From Bacillus sp. CECT 9360 (GTDB lineage Bacteria; Bacillota; Bacilli; Bacillales; DSM-1321): a stretch of DNA of 56,207 nt. The position numbers were made by a program, and so were the translations under genes. The DNA lies in NCBI RefSeq assembly GCF_918741275.1, contig NZ_CAKKNA010000021.1, positions 1 through 56,207 of the forward strand. The letters are read 5' to 3'. Under the pieces are notes generated by a model. It saw nothing but the letters and a program-made list of their open reading frames with translations. It ran no database searches and had not been told where the DNA came from. This document shows, piece by piece, positions 29,817 through 36,380 of this stretch (its first letter is position 1; each line of letters opens with the position of its first letter).

Positions 29817-31403
29817 ATGGCTGAGAAGCCTGAACATCTATCAAAAAAGCTGTTTGAGGGAGCTTTACTCTTAACATTTGCAGCTATATTCATCAAAGTC
29901 CTCAGTGCGGCCTACAGAATTCCTTATCAGAATATCACTGGTGATATCGGTTTTTATATATATCAACAGGTATACCCTTTTTATGGTATTGCTGTTGCTT
30001 TTTCTACCTTTGGTTTTCCGATGATCATTTCAAAGTTAATTGCCGAAAGACATTCTTCGAGATTAACGATTAAAGAAATCATGTTTACTTCCTTTGTTAT
30101 CCTGAGTCTGGTTGGCTTATTGCTTTTTGGGGGCTTATATTTTGGAGCAGTCTTTATTGCAGGGCAAATGAGGGATCCGGAACTTGCCGATCTTATCCGG
30201 ATTATAGCCTTTTCCTTTTTGCTCATGCCTTTTATCTCGGTAGTAAGGGGCTATTATCAAGGATTTCATAATATGCTTCCAACAGCTGCTTCCCAAATTT
30301 TTGAGCAGGTCGTGAGAATAAGTACCATTCTCGTGTTTTCATTTGTGTTGATTCAGCAAGGATATTCATTGTATGTCGTTGGTGCAGGTGCGGCATTTGG
30401 TTCAATAGCCGGCGGAGTGACAGCCGTGCTTGTACTTGTATCATTTGTATGGCTACGAAAAGACTGGAAAAAAGTGCAGCAGTCCAGGGTGCGAGCAAAG
30501 ACTTTTCCCGCGATTACCAAGATTTTGTTATGGCAAGGTCTTTCCTTTTGTATCGCAAGTTTAATTCTGGTTTTTATACAGCTAGTTGATTCGATGAATT
30601 TGTACATGCTTTTAAGAAAAGGCGGCTTAGGGGAAATCGCGGCCAAGGAATGGAAAGGTGTGTACGATCGCGGGCAGCCGCTTATTCAGCTTGGAACTGT
30701 TGTTTCCAATTCCATTGCTTTGTCACTTGTCCCATTGCTTTCAGGCTTTGTGCAGCAAAAGAGAAGAAGCGAAATGATTCCTATCATTAAAATGGCGCTT
30801 TTAATCAGCTTGACGATAGGGGCAGCCGCGGGTGTCGGCCTTTTTTGCATTATAGAGCCTGCAAATTATATGCTTTTTACAGACAATCAAGGAAGTGCCG
30901 AATTGGCGGTATTATCTGTTTCAATTATCTTTACGTCCGTGATCATGGCCGAAGCTTCGATATTGCAAAGCCTAGGACATAATCTTGAAACGATACTAAT
31001 CGTTGTCACTGGCATCGTGGTAAAATGGCTATTAAATCTAGTGCTCGTTCCCCATTCCCTTATTATGGGGGCATCCTACGCTACGGTCATCTCATTTTTT
31101 GTAATGTCCCTCCTTTTTTTTGCTGTATTAAAAAAACATTTGAAACAGTCATTATTTGATAGACAGCAGCTGCTGATACTCCTTCAAGCCACTATTTTAA
31201 TGGGCGTATTAGTGTGGGGCTTCAATCATGTCTTTGAGGATGAGGTTTCAAACAGAATACTGGCAGCTTTTCAAGCTTTGGGCGGAGTGTTATTAGGAGG
31301 ATGTATATTTGTAGCGGTCATCCTTCGCAAAGGAATGTTTACTCGCCGTGAATTAGAAATGCTCCCGGTAGGAACCAAATTGGTTAAATTTCTTTATAGA
31401 TAG
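29817..31403 (+). CDS. yabM: Polysaccharide/lipid flippase family membrane protein (YabM, SpoVB/MurJ-like)
   Basis: 528 residues with about 14 hydrophobic helices. Family-typical N-terminus LSKKLFEGALLLTFAAIFIKVLSA, with the positively charged YRIPYQN segment before helix 2. Belongs to the MOP exporter superfamily (Wzx, MurJ, SpoVB). Substrate unknown; in Bacillus several such paralogues exist, so lipid II flipping should not be assumed. GGAAGGGG ribosome site. Confidence 0.9.
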   Translation: MAEKPEHLSKKLFEGALLLTFAAIFIKVLSAAYRIPYQNITGDIGFYIYQQVYPFYGIAVAFSTFGFPMIISKLIAERHSSRLTIKEIMFTSFVILSLVGLLLFGGLYFGAVFIAGQMRDPELADLIRIIAFSFLLMPFISVVRGYYQGFHNMLPTAASQIFEQVVRISTILVFSFVLIQQGYSLYVVGAGAAFGSIAGGVTAVLVLVSFVWLRKDWKKVQQSRVRAKTFPAITKILLWQGLSFCIASLILVFIQLVDSMNLYMLLRKGGLGEIAAKEWKGVYDRGQPLIQLGTVVSNSIALSLVPLLSGFVQQKRRSEMIPIIKMALLISLTIGAAAGVGLFCIIEPANYMLFTDNQGSAELAVLSVSIIFTSVIMAEASILQSLGHNLETILIVVTGIVVKWLLNLVLVPHSLIMGASYATVISFFVMSLLFFAVLKKHLKQSLFDRQQLLILLQATILMGVLVWGFNHVFEDEVSNRILAAFQALGGVLLGGCIFVAVILRKGMFTRRELEMLPVGTKLVKFLYR

Positions 31404-31420
31404 GAATGTATAGACTTTCT

Positions 31421-31473
31421 TATCTGCATCAGGGCAACGACGCCTAATCTCCGCCTTTAAGTCTCGCCAATCG
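31421..31473. repeat. Family A repeat, truncated at its hairpin
   Basis: ATCTGCATCAGGGCAACGA, CGCCTAATCTCCGCCTTTAA, then CTCGCCAATCGG, where it passes directly into Family B sequence. Confidence 0.65.
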
Positions 31474-31566
31474 GTGGCCCACAGGATGTGGGTCAGAATG
31501 ACGAAGACATAACGATTGGCGGTCTTAGTCGTTATTCTTTACCTGCAGGGCGCTTACGCTTTTCTA
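31474..31566. repeat. Family B repeat joined to the Family A copy
   Basis: CCCACAGGATGTGGG palindrome, AGACATAACGATTGGC, GGTCTTAGTCG, and the end motif GGGCGCTTACGCTTTTC. GCCAATCG (31466-31473) and CGATTGGC (31513-31520) are perfect arms across the junction. Confidence 0.7.
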
Positions 31567-31596
31567 AAACTGAACAAGAAAGGAGTGATTGTTACG

Positions 31597-33072
31597 GTGA
31601 AAAGTGAAATTACGATCCTCGGCCTTGGAGCCGGTGATTTGGATCAGCTTCCATTGGGAGTTTATAAGAAGCTGAAACAGGCTTCTCTCTGTCTTGTACG
31701 CACAATGGAGCATCCGGTTATAAATGAATTAAGCGCTGAAGGAGTCATCTTCGAGAGCTTTGATCATATTTATCAAAAGCATGAAATGTTTGAGAAGGTG
31801 TATGAAGAGATTTCAGAAACCTTGCTCAGTAGAGCGGAACGAGAGCCTGTCATTTACGCGGTTCCGGGACACCCGATGGTTGCGGAGAAAACGGTACAGT
31901 TATTATTGGAGAATGGACCGGAGCGGGATATTTCGATAAAGATAGATGGTGGACAAAGCTTTCTTGATCCGTTGTTCAAGGCGTTAAAAATTGATCCGAT
32001 CGACGGGTTTCAATTATTGGATGGAACAGCACTGTCAAAGGATGATTTGCATACAAATCAACATATGATTATCGGCCAAGTTTATGATTCTTTTGTTGCC
32101 TCGGATGTAAAGCTGACTTTGATGGAGAAACTACCTGATGATCATGAAGTATATATTGTCAAAGCGGCGGGCAGCAAGGAAGAGGTAATAAAAAAAGTGA
32201 TCCTATACGAATTGGATCGACAGATGGAAGAATTGAGCAACTTAACAAGCGTGTATGTCCCACCGGTTGAAAATGAGGTTTATCGGTACAAAGAATTTTC
32301 TAAATTAAGAGAGATTATTGCTGTATTGAGAAGCCCAAACGGCTGCCCGTGGGATAAGAAACAAACGCATAAAAGTTTAAAGCCTTATTTAATAGAGGAA
32401 GCTTATGAATTGATTGATGCAATAGATGACGAAGATGATGATGGGATGATTGGTGAACTGGGCGATGTTTTATTGCAGGTTATGCTTCATTCCCAAATAG
32501 CAGAAGACGAAGGAATGTTTACAGTCGATGATGTAATTGAGGGAATATCGGCAAAAATGGTCCGACGCCATCCGCATGTATTTGGCAATGTACAGGTAGA
32601 AGGTACGGAGGACGTATTGGAAAATTGGCAAAGAATCAAAGCGGAAGAGAGGGCTGAGGAAGGAAATACGGAAAAATCATTGCTTGATGGTGTAGGCAGA
32701 GCTTTACCAAGCCTGATTCGTGGATTTGAACTGCAAAAACGTGCGGCTAATGTCGGTTTCGATTGGAAAGATGTTTCCGGTGCCTGGGACAAGGTTAAAG
32801 AAGAGATATCAGAACTCGAAATCGAGTTTAATAAGCAACATAATACAGACGATATCAAAAATGAGCTTGGCGATCTTTTCTTTGCGCTTGTGAATGTATC
32901 CAGATTCTATGGAATACAGGCAGAGGAAGCGATGAATGCGACAAATCGAAAATTTTATAACCGATTTACATACATTGAATCTCTTGTTAAACAAAGCGGT
33001 AAACCTTTTAGTGATTATACACTGGAGGAATTGGATCGTTTTTGGGAACAAGCAAAAGCCAAGGGATATTGA
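31597..33072 (+). CDS. yabN: YabN: tetrapyrrole methylase domain fused to MazG NTP pyrophosphohydrolase
   Basis: 491 residues. N-terminal SAM-dependent methylase fold (about 1-220: ITILGLGAGDLDQLPLG, YAVPGHPMVAEKT); C-terminal MazG with two EExxE-type metal sites (EEAYELIDAIDDED, GELGDVLLQVMLHSQ; second set ELGDLFFALVNV). MazG domains hydrolyse NTPs and non-canonical dNTPs. The start is GTG 31597, 12 nt after AAGGAG; GTG 31585 is inside the site. The upstream open frame back to 31516 runs through the Family B repeat. Confidence 0.93.
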   Translation: MKSEITILGLGAGDLDQLPLGVYKKLKQASLCLVRTMEHPVINELSAEGVIFESFDHIYQKHEMFEKVYEEISETLLSRAEREPVIYAVPGHPMVAEKTVQLLLENGPERDISIKIDGGQSFLDPLFKALKIDPIDGFQLLDGTALSKDDLHTNQHMIIGQVYDSFVASDVKLTLMEKLPDDHEVYIVKAAGSKEEVIKKVILYELDRQMEELSNLTSVYVPPVENEVYRYKEFSKLREIIAVLRSPNGCPWDKKQTHKSLKPYLIEEAYELIDAIDDEDDDGMIGELGDVLLQVMLHSQIAEDEGMFTVDDVIEGISAKMVRRHPHVFGNVQVEGTEDVLENWQRIKAEERAEEGNTEKSLLDGVGRALPSLIRGFELQKRAANVGFDWKDVSGAWDKVKEEISELEIEFNKQHNTDDIKNELGDLFFALVNVSRFYGIQAEEAMNATNRKFYNRFTYIESLVKQSGKPFSDYTLEELDRFWEQAKAKGY

Positions 33073-33088
33073 TTAGGGAGGAAGAAAT

Positions 33089-33367
33089 ATGTCCATGCGA
33101 CTTGATAAGTTTTTAAAGGTTTCCCGCTTAATTAAGCGCCGCACCCTTGCAAAGGAAGTAGCGGATAAAGGTAGAGTATTCATTAACAGCCAACAGGCGA
33201 AAGCAAGCTCATTGGTGAAAGTCGGCGATGAATTGTCTGTTCAGTTCGGCCAGAAAAAAGTGACGGTTGTCATCAATCGAATCCAGGATACAACCAAAAA
33301 AGAAGAAGCGGCTGACATGTACACCGTTCTCAAGGAAGAAAACATGGCTGAGGGGAATCGTCTGTAA
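33089..33367 (+). CDS. rqcP: RqcP (YabO), ribosome-associated quality control protein
   Basis: 92 residues of S4-type RNA-binding domain: RLDKFLKVSRLIKRRTLAKEV, then VFINSQQAKASSLVKVGDELSV. Known: a homologue of Hsp15 that binds stalled 50S-peptidyl-tRNA with RqcH and keeps the poly-alanine tailing cycle running. ATG 33089 is 7 nt after AGGGAGG; the second ATG 33095 matches the B. subtilis start. 16 bp after yabN. Confidence 0.95.
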   Translation: MSMRLDKFLKVSRLIKRRTLAKEVADKGRVFINSQQAKASSLVKVGDELSVQFGQKKVTVVINRIQDTTKKEEAADMYTVLKEENMAEGNRL

Positions 33368-33434
33368 TGGCTTGTTCTAATTTACGGGCGGACACATATA
33401 CTTGTACAAAATTGTGTTAATGTGAGGGATGAAG

Positions 33435-33743
33435 ATGAGCCAATATTTTGACCCGGCACAAAACAGTACAAAGGCTACAGTTCAGGAACATGATGTGGTG
33501 ATGAGAGGACGCCGTTTATTGGAAATAACCGGTGTTAAGCAAGTGGAGAGCTTTGATAATGAAGAATTCCTTTTAGAGACGGTAATGGGCTTTTTATCAA
33601 TCCGTGGACAAAACCTGCAAATGAAAAACCTGGACGTAGACAAAGGAATCGTTTCGATTAAAGGCAAAATTTTTGATTTGATTTACTTGGATGATCATTC
33701 GGGAGATAAGGCTAAAGGGTTCTTTGGCAAGTTATTCAAATGA
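33435..33743 (+). CDS. yabP: Spore protein YabP
   Basis: 102 residues, soluble, YabP/YqfC fold: HDVVMRGRRLLEITGVKQVESFDNEEF and a beta-rich FLSIRGQNLQMKNLDVDKG. Known: sigma-E protein needed for sporulation together with YabQ. ATG 33435 follows GAGGG at 7 nt; ATG 33429 lies nearly in the site. Its stop overlaps yabQ (ATGA). Confidence 0.93.
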   Translation: MSQYFDPAQNSTKATVQEHDVVMRGRRLLEITGVKQVESFDNEEFLLETVMGFLSIRGQNLQMKNLDVDKGIVSIKGKIFDLIYLDDHSGDKAKGFFGKLFK

Positions 33744-34372
33744 CGTTATCTGTACAGTTTTATACTCTGATAGCGATGATTGGGATGGGCAGTTACTTTG
33801 GAGCTGCCCTTGATACGTACAATCGCTTTTTAAAGAGGTCAAAGAGAAAAAGCTGGATCGTCTTCGCGAATGATTTCCTATTTTGGGTCGTTCAAGGCTT
33901 GCTGATTTTCTATGTGTTATTTTTGGTGAATGAAGGAGAATTACGGTTTTATTTATTGCTCGCTCTTTTATGCGGTTTTTCCGCCTATCAGGCGCTACTC
34001 AAGGGTTTGTTCAACAAATTTTTGGAATTGATGATTCATTTTATCGTTGCGACTTCAAATTTTATTGCAAAATCATTTCAAACTCTCATTTTTCATCCGA
34101 TAAAATGGGTAATAGCTAGTATTTTTTTTCTATTGGTTAGTCTTGGAAAAGGTATTTATGCACTGTTCGAGTTCCTTGTAAAGATGATACAATCAATATT
34201 AGGAATGGCGATACGCCCATTTGGTTGGATAGTAAAAAGAATTTGGAGCTATTTCCCACAATTTATAACGAAAAATGTCGATAAATTTTTTAAGAAGCTT
34301 ACAGGATTTCTTCATAAATTCAAGAATGTTATTAAGAGCATAGCAGCGAAATGGAGAAACAAATCTGATTAA
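33740..34372 (+). CDS. yabQ: Spore membrane protein YabQ
   Basis: 210 residues with about four or five hydrophobic helices (from 5, 38, 60, 95, 125) and a basic C-terminal tail rich in Lys and Phe. Known: sigma-E mother-cell protein in the outer forespore membrane required for cortex and coat formation. Starts inside the yabP stop (4-nt overlap) with a poor ribosome site, so translation is probably coupled. Confidence 0.92.
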   Translation: MTLSVQFYTLIAMIGMGSYFGAALDTYNRFLKRSKRKSWIVFANDFLFWVVQGLLIFYVLFLVNEGELRFYLLLALLCGFSAYQALLKGLFNKFLELMIHFIVATSNFIAKSFQTLIFHPIKWVIASIFFLLVSLGKGIYALFEFLVKMIQSILGMAIRPFGWIVKRIWSYFPQFITKNVDKFFKKLTGFLHKFKNVIKSIAAKWRNKSD

Positions 34373-34383
34373 GGAGTGGTAAA

Positions 34384-34770
34384 ATGGGCAGCCTCAGGAA
34401 AAAGAAAGTGACACAAATCGAATCCTCTTATGTCTTTCAACAAGAAATAAAAGTACAATCTGTTGAAAAAAAGAAGCGCGGCTTAAGACGCCGGCTGACT
34501 TTCTACGCGATTTGTGCTGCTGTCCTTTTTACCCTGGCTGTTTCCACTCTCCTAACGCAAGCGGCTACTTTGAAGGAAAAAGAATATAAGAAAGAGCAAT
34601 TGCAAACCAAGCTAGCAAAGCTTGAAAAGAACGAAGTGCTTTTAAAAGAAGAAATCACCAAATTGAACGATGATGAATATATAGCGAAATTGGCCAGACG
34701 GGATTACTTTTTGTCTGATAAAGGGGAAATTATTTTTAACCTGCCTAAAAAAAAGGAAGACAGTGACTAA
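34384..34770 (+). CDS. divIC: Septum formation initiator DivIC (FtsB-type)
   Basis: 128 residues: basic cytoplasmic head, one membrane helix (about 40-60), then a leucine-zipper coiled coil (about 62-98, KEKEYKKEQLQTKLAKLEKNE) and the ARRDYFLSDKGEIIF segment. Part of the DivIB-DivIC-FtsL division complex. Follows yabQ by 11 bp, with TAAGGAG. Essential division gene at the end of a sporulation cluster. Confidence 0.96.
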   Translation: MGSLRKKKVTQIESSYVFQQEIKVQSVEKKKRGLRRRLTFYAICAAVLFTLAVSTLLTQAATLKEKEYKKEQLQTKLAKLEKNEVLLKEEITKLNDDEYIAKLARRDYFLSDKGEIIFNLPKKKEDSD

Positions 34771-34793
34771 TATTGACACTGTTTTTTTCCTTT
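34748..34793 (+). terminator. Terminator after divIC overlapping the yabR promoter
   Basis: ACAGTG (34760-34765) pairs with CACTGT (34777-34782), flanked by an A-rich left side and TTTTTTTCC right side. The TTGACA of the yabR promoter lies in the loop and right arm. Confidence 0.7.
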
Positions 34794-34802
34794 CGTTATA
34801 AT
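34773..34802 (+). promoter_or_regulatory. Sigma-A promoter of yabR
   Basis: TTGACA (34773-34778), 18-nt spacer, TATAAT (34797-34802). Consensus boxes. Confidence 0.8.
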
Positions 34803-34847
34803 ATAATGTAAGTGATTTTTAAATTTCTAAGGAGGAACATTTTTTTT

Positions 34848-35300
34848 ATGTCAATCGAAGTAGGCAGCAAGTTACAAGGGAAAGTAACAGGCATTACAAA
34901 TTTTGGAGCGTTCGTTGAATTGCCGGAAGGTTCAACTGGGCTTGTTCATATCAGTGAAGTGGCTGACAATTATGTAAAAGATATTAACGATCATCTTAAA
35001 GTCGGCGACGAGGTAGAAGTAAAAGTCATTAATGTTGAGAAAGACGGCAAAATTGGCTTGTCTATCAAGAAAGCTGTAGACAAACCGGAAGGACAACAAC
35101 AATCTTATTCCGGGCGCCCACGCCAGGGAAGAGGGAACGACAGCCGTTCTAAAGATTCCCGCTCGAAGGGGAATTTCCAGCCGAAGGAAAACTTCGATCA
35201 AAAGATGGCGCGTTTCTTAAAAGATAGTGAAGAACGTTTAACCTCTCTCAAGCGCAGTACCGAAACAAAACGGGGAGGCAGAGGAGGAAGACGCGGATAA
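34848..35300 (+). CDS. yabR: S1-domain RNA-binding protein YabR
   Basis: 150 residues. One S1 OB-fold domain (about 3-75: KLQGKVTGITNFGAFVELPEG, GLVHISEVAD, VKVINVEKDGKIGLSIK) then a disordered Arg/Gly/Ser-rich tail ending RGGRGGRRG. Similar to the GSP13/polynucleotide phosphorylase S1 domain; probably ribosome- or mRNA-associated. ATG 34848 is 12 nt after AAGGAGG; upstream in-frame codons lack a site. Own strong promoter. Confidence 0.93.
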   Translation: MSIEVGSKLQGKVTGITNFGAFVELPEGSTGLVHISEVADNYVKDINDHLKVGDEVEVKVINVEKDGKIGLSIKKAVDKPEGQQQSYSGRPRQGRGNDSRSKDSRSKGNFQPKENFDQKMARFLKDSEERLTSLKRSTETKRGGRGGRRG

Positions 35301-35360
35301 CCTGCTGCTGAAATAAAGGTATAGCCATTTTTTCATTTGAAAAATTTATATGATAGATAA

Positions 35361-35391
35361 AGGCAGACTCCCGGGAGTCTGCCTTCTTTTA
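35361..35391 (+). terminator. Intrinsic terminator of yabR
   Basis: A perfect 24-nt palindrome at 35361-35384 (AGGCAGACTCCC and its complement) followed by TTCTTTT. Confidence 0.9.
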
Positions 35392-35403
35392 TGCTCAAGC
35401 ATA

Positions 35404-35697
35404 ACTTTTTTAACTTTGAAAGCTGTCCAGCTACGACATAAGGACGTGATTTGCGCCGACGCTCCTTAATCTAGGGCGCTTACGCTTTGATGTCTAGCTC
35501 CAGCGCCCAGCCCCTCGAGGTCATAAGTCACCCCTCTCCGGACTTCCACAGGACGTGGTGACGTCAGCGTTCGTCATAGGACGTGACGGTCTTAGTCGTT
35601 CTTCCTTTTTAAAAGGGGCTGGCATCGACGTAAGACATAACGATGTGGCAGATCTTAGTCGATGTTCCTTTTACAGGGCGCTTGCGCTTTTCTTTAG
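35404..35697. repeat. Family B repeat array between yabR and the 83-aa gene
   Basis: Several units in a row: ACGACATAAGGACGTGATTT, GGGCGCTTACGCTTT, TGTCTAGCTCCAGCGCCCAG (35492-35511), GGACGTGACGGTCTTAGTCG, and CATCGACGTAAGACATAACG with TCTTAGTCGATG (inverted). It ends GGGCGCTTGCGCTTTTC. It looks like two or three elements side by side. B. subtilis has tRNA genes at this position; none are here. Confidence 0.78.
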
Positions 35698-35772
35698 GTA
35701 TGCAAAGGATGAGATGTCAATATATATGAAGAAAGCTGCCTTTTAAAAAAGGAGGTGTTTCTGATTTACTAT

Positions 35773-36006
35773 GTGACTGCTTTATTCTTGCTCTTTTTGT
35801 TGTGGCTTTTTCTTGCTCACAGGCGTGGATTTACTTCCTCGCAGCTTGGACCGATTATCATTTATGTAATAGGCGTTTGCGTACTCACCGCAGGAACTTT
35901 GTTTTTTGGGATTTTTTATGTGCTGCCCTTTATTGTTTTAGGTTTTGGATTAATGGTTCTCGCGATACTGATCGGCATTGTCGCATGGCTTTTTAATAGA
36001 AAATGA
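35773..36006 (+). CDS. Small hydrophobic membrane protein, unknown
   Basis: Up to 83 residues, almost entirely membrane helices (three hydrophobic stretches) with a short cytoplasmic-looking HRRGFTSSQLG after the first and an FNRK end. I do not recognise the family. The start is uncertain: GGAGG is at 35751-35755; the in-frame codons after it are CTG 35761, ATT 35764 and GTG 35773. Only GTG is a usual start, but it is 17 nt away. A ten-codon frame MSIYMKKAAF (35714-35746) ends just upstream. It lies between a repeat array and spoIIE. Confidence 0.6.
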   Translation: MTALFLLFLLWLFLAHRRGFTSSQLGPIIIYVIGVCVLTAGTLFFGIFYVLPFIVLGFGLMVLAILIGIVAWLFNRK

Positions 36007-36270
36007 CATAGATCGCGGCGGATGGAACCAAAGACCTTGCGGGTAAACCTTACGCTTTAGCCGCCGCACAACAAATCTTATGTGACCAGGCAGAATGAAT
36101 TGTCAACCGTACTTTTATTTTTTTGTCGTCTAGAAAGTTTAATTTATGTATTCCACCTTTTATCCACAAAAAAAAGATAAAAAATCTCCTTTTCTTATCC
36201 AAACGATACTCGTTTACACAATGATTCAGCTTATTTTCTTAGAAATCTGTTCAGTTATGCGTAATCGGAA
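36007..36270. other. Intergenic DNA before spoIIE with a GC-rich dyad
   Basis: GCGGCGG (36015-36021) and CCGCCGC (36061-36067) are perfect 7-bp arms around a 39-nt insert with the near-repeat CCTTGCG/CCTTACG. It lacks T-arm and D-arm signatures, so it is not a tRNA. The rest of the stretch is AT-rich with no gene. Confidence 0.5.
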
Positions 36271-36275
36271 AGAAA

Positions 36276-36344
36276 TTAGTCGAACTTTTCATAGTTGCAT
36301 TTACAAGATTGTGACAAAATTATAAACAATGGCTCTTTATAATG
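36276..36344 (+). promoter_or_regulatory. Predicted Spo0A-activated promoter of spoIIE
   Basis: 0A-like boxes TTAGTCGAA (36276-36284) and, inverted, TGTGACAAA (36311-36319); -10 TATAAT (36339-36344). The best -35, GTGACA (36312-36317), is 21 nt from the -10, the wide spacing known for Spo0A-activated sigma-A promoters including spoIIE. Confidence 0.65.
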
Positions 36345-36380
36345 AAACACAACTAATTGAAATAAATGGGAGTGTTTCCG

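Noticed and set aside
35555..35746. 63-residue frame in the repeat array before the small membrane protein
   Set aside because: Mostly Family B sequence; only its last ten codons have a plausible ribosome site and these are noted separately.
36015..36070. tRNA gene before spoIIE
   Set aside because: A 7-bp outer stem exists, but the insert is too short and lacks D-arm, T-arm and anticodon arm.
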